From NCBI GenBank assembly GCA_037893225.1, contig JAZGUH010000204.1, forward strand, positions 620,001 to 684,000: a stretch of 64,000 nucleotides of DNA, read 5' to 3'. The DNA comes from Hippasteria phrygiana. Taxonomy: Eukaryota; Echinodermata; Asteroidea; Valvatida; Goniasteridae. Both the position numbers and the translations under genes were made by a program. The notes under the pieces were generated by a model that had not been told where the DNA came from, made no database searches, and was given only the letters and a program-made list of their open reading frames with translations. This document shows, piece after piece, positions 62,754-64,000 of this stretch. Within the stretch, counting starts at the first letter, position 1. Every line of letters begins with the position of its first letter.

Positions 62754-63268
62754 TGCATGTCAAATTCCCTGGGGTATGGACTTGCTTTATTCATTCATAA
62801 TTGCATGAAATATCAACCAAATGCAGTATTTTTGACATGTATGGATAGCTTAGATCTGGCGCTACATGTTGCAATCATCGGCGGCTTCCTAGAGTTAAAA
62901 CTTGTGGAGAAAATTCAAACCTCGCAATGTTTATTTTCTTTCCGGCCAACATATGTGTGCATGTTACCGTCTATTTATTGCTCCATGCATGTCAAATTCC
63001 CTGGGGTATAGACTTGCTTTACTCATTCAAAATTGCATGAAATATCAACCAAATCCAGTAATTTTGACATGTATGTATAGCTTAGATCTGGCGCTACATG
63101 TTGCAATCATCGGCGGCTACCCAGAGTTAAAACTTGTAGAGAAAATTCGAACCTCGCAATGTTTATTTTCTTTCCGGCCAACATCTGTGTACATATTACC
63201 GTCTATTTATTGCTCCATGCCTGTCAAATTCCCTGGGGTATGGACTTGCTTTACTCATTCATAATTGC

Positions 63269-63964
63269 ATGAAATATCAACCAAATGCAGTAATTTTGAC
63301 ATGTATGTATAGCTTAGATCTGGCGCTACATGTTGCAATCATCGGCGGCTTCTTAGAGTTCAAACTTGTAGAGAAAATTCAAACCTCGCAATGTTTATTT
63401 TCTTTCCGGCCAACATCTGTGTACATATTACCGTCTATTTATTGCTCCACGCACGTCAAATTCCCTGGGGTATGGACTTGCTTTACTCATTCATAATTGC
63501 ATGAAATATCAACCAAATCCAATAATTTTGACATGTATGTATAGCTTAGATCTGGCGCTACATGTTGCAATCATCGGCGGCTTCCCAGAGTTAAAACTTG
63601 TGGAGAAAATTCGAACCTCGCAATGTTTATTTTCTTTCCGGCCAACATCTGTGTACATATTACCGTCTATTTATTGCTCCATGCCAGTCAAATTCCCTGG
63701 GGTATGGACTTGCTTTACTCATTCATAATTGCATGAAATATCAACCAAATTCAGTAATTTTGACATGTATGTATAGCTTAGATCTGGCGCTACATGTTGC
63801 AATTATCGGCGGCTTCTTAGGGTTAAAACTTGTGGAGAAAATTCAAACCTCGCAATGTTTATTTTCTTTCCGGCCAACATCTGTGTACATATTACCGTCT
63901 ATTTATTGCTCCACGCACGTCAAATTCCCTGGGGTATGGACTTGCTTTACTCATTCATAATTGC
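63269..63964 (+). repeat. Partial third copy of the 5-mer start
   Basis: Three units repeat the start of 61645-62340 at an offset of 1,624 bp, sharing GCCAGTCAAA and TTAGGGTTAA. The third unit ends in CACGCACG instead of CATGCATG, so it is itself a chimera. Confidence 0.82.
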
Positions 63965-64000
63965 ATGAAATATCAACCAAATCCAATAATTTTGACATGT
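63965..64000 (+). repeat. Partial monomer at right window edge
   Basis: The first 36 bases of a unit beginning with CCAATAATTTTG show that the array continues to the right. Confidence 0.97.

Larger units (their letters stand above)
1..64000 (+). repeat. Satellite DNA array, 232-bp monomer, head to tail
   Basis: The same 232-bp unit fills the window from first to last base, always in the same orientation. Phased to begin at the ATG at 404, unit starts run from 172 to 63965, giving 276 complete copies plus partial copies at 1-171 and 63965-64000. All length variation is accounted for by 17 units of 218 bp, two of 233 bp and three of 231 bp. The consensus is about 37.5% GC by hand count, with six CpGs. 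A BglII site (AGATCT, unit positions 48-53) is in essentially every unit; the one loss noticed is at 1843-1848. No unique sequence, mobile element, simple-repeat tract or inversion interrupts the array. Arrays of this kind are known from eukaryotic heterochromatin, often centromeres; which compartment this one occupies is not shown by the sequence. I do not recognise the family and cannot name a species. Confidence 0.99.

Noticed and set aside
1..64000. CRISPR array or bacterial repeat region
   Set aside because: There is no alternation of short repeats with unique spacers; the whole 232-bp unit repeats. No cas or other prokaryotic genes are present.
1..64000. Mouse major satellite (234 bp) or primate alpha satellite (171 bp)
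   Set aside because: The unit length is close to the former but the sequence is different (no A-rich GAAAACTG/TGGCGAGAAA pattern). Neither length nor sequence fits alpha satellite.

Overview
The whole 64-kb window is one uninterrupted, head-to-tail satellite DNA array built from a 232-bp monomer. If the unit is phased to start at the ATG at 404, there are 276 complete monomers (172 to 63964), a partial one at each edge, and no other sequence. The arithmetic closes exactly: 17 monomers are 14 bp short, two are 1 bp long, three are 1 bp short, and everything else is 232 bp. No gene, RNA gene, transposon, inversion or unique spacer was found. By hand count the consensus is about 37.5% GC with six CpG sites. 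A tandem array of this size and unit length points to eukaryotic heterochromatin (centromeric, pericentromeric, subtelomeric or a B chromosome). The species and location cannot be read from the sequence.

Layout. Monomers fall into about ten variant types that differ from one another by a few percent, and their order forms higher-order repeats (HORs) that change along the array. 172-3883 is a simple trimer pattern (A-B-C) that picks up a fourth monomer. 3884-6189 is a mixed zone whose monomer order returns at the far right end. 6190-19303 holds three copies of an 8-mer (1,856 bp) and a 5.4-kb block duplicated 7,628 bp apart. 20736-22129 is a 697-bp trimer doublet. 21815-30150 carries a 2,320-bp 10-mer in tandem plus a third copy that has lost one monomer. 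29480-34526 is a 2,306-bp 10-mer doublet, 33870-37531 a 1,841-bp 8-mer doublet, and 36246-44151 a nearly perfect 3,929-bp 17-mer doublet. 47549-57421 is a 20-22-mer block copied once, with one extra monomer gained inside the copy. 57237-59092 is a 4-mer doublet and 60430-62753 a 5-mer doublet.

How it works. Nothing here acts as a gene. The short open frames repeat every 232 bp, rotate through all three frames and vary mainly by amino-acid-changing substitutions, so they are by-products of the repeat. The biology visible is array evolution: in-register unequal exchange, amplification of marked monomers (the 14-bp deletion lineage), chimeric monomers at exchange points, and CpG decay caught in all four states at two sites. 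Two weaker signals deserve a test: a block of the monomer with almost no variation, and a tRNA-like A-box/B-box/T-run arrangement overlapping it.
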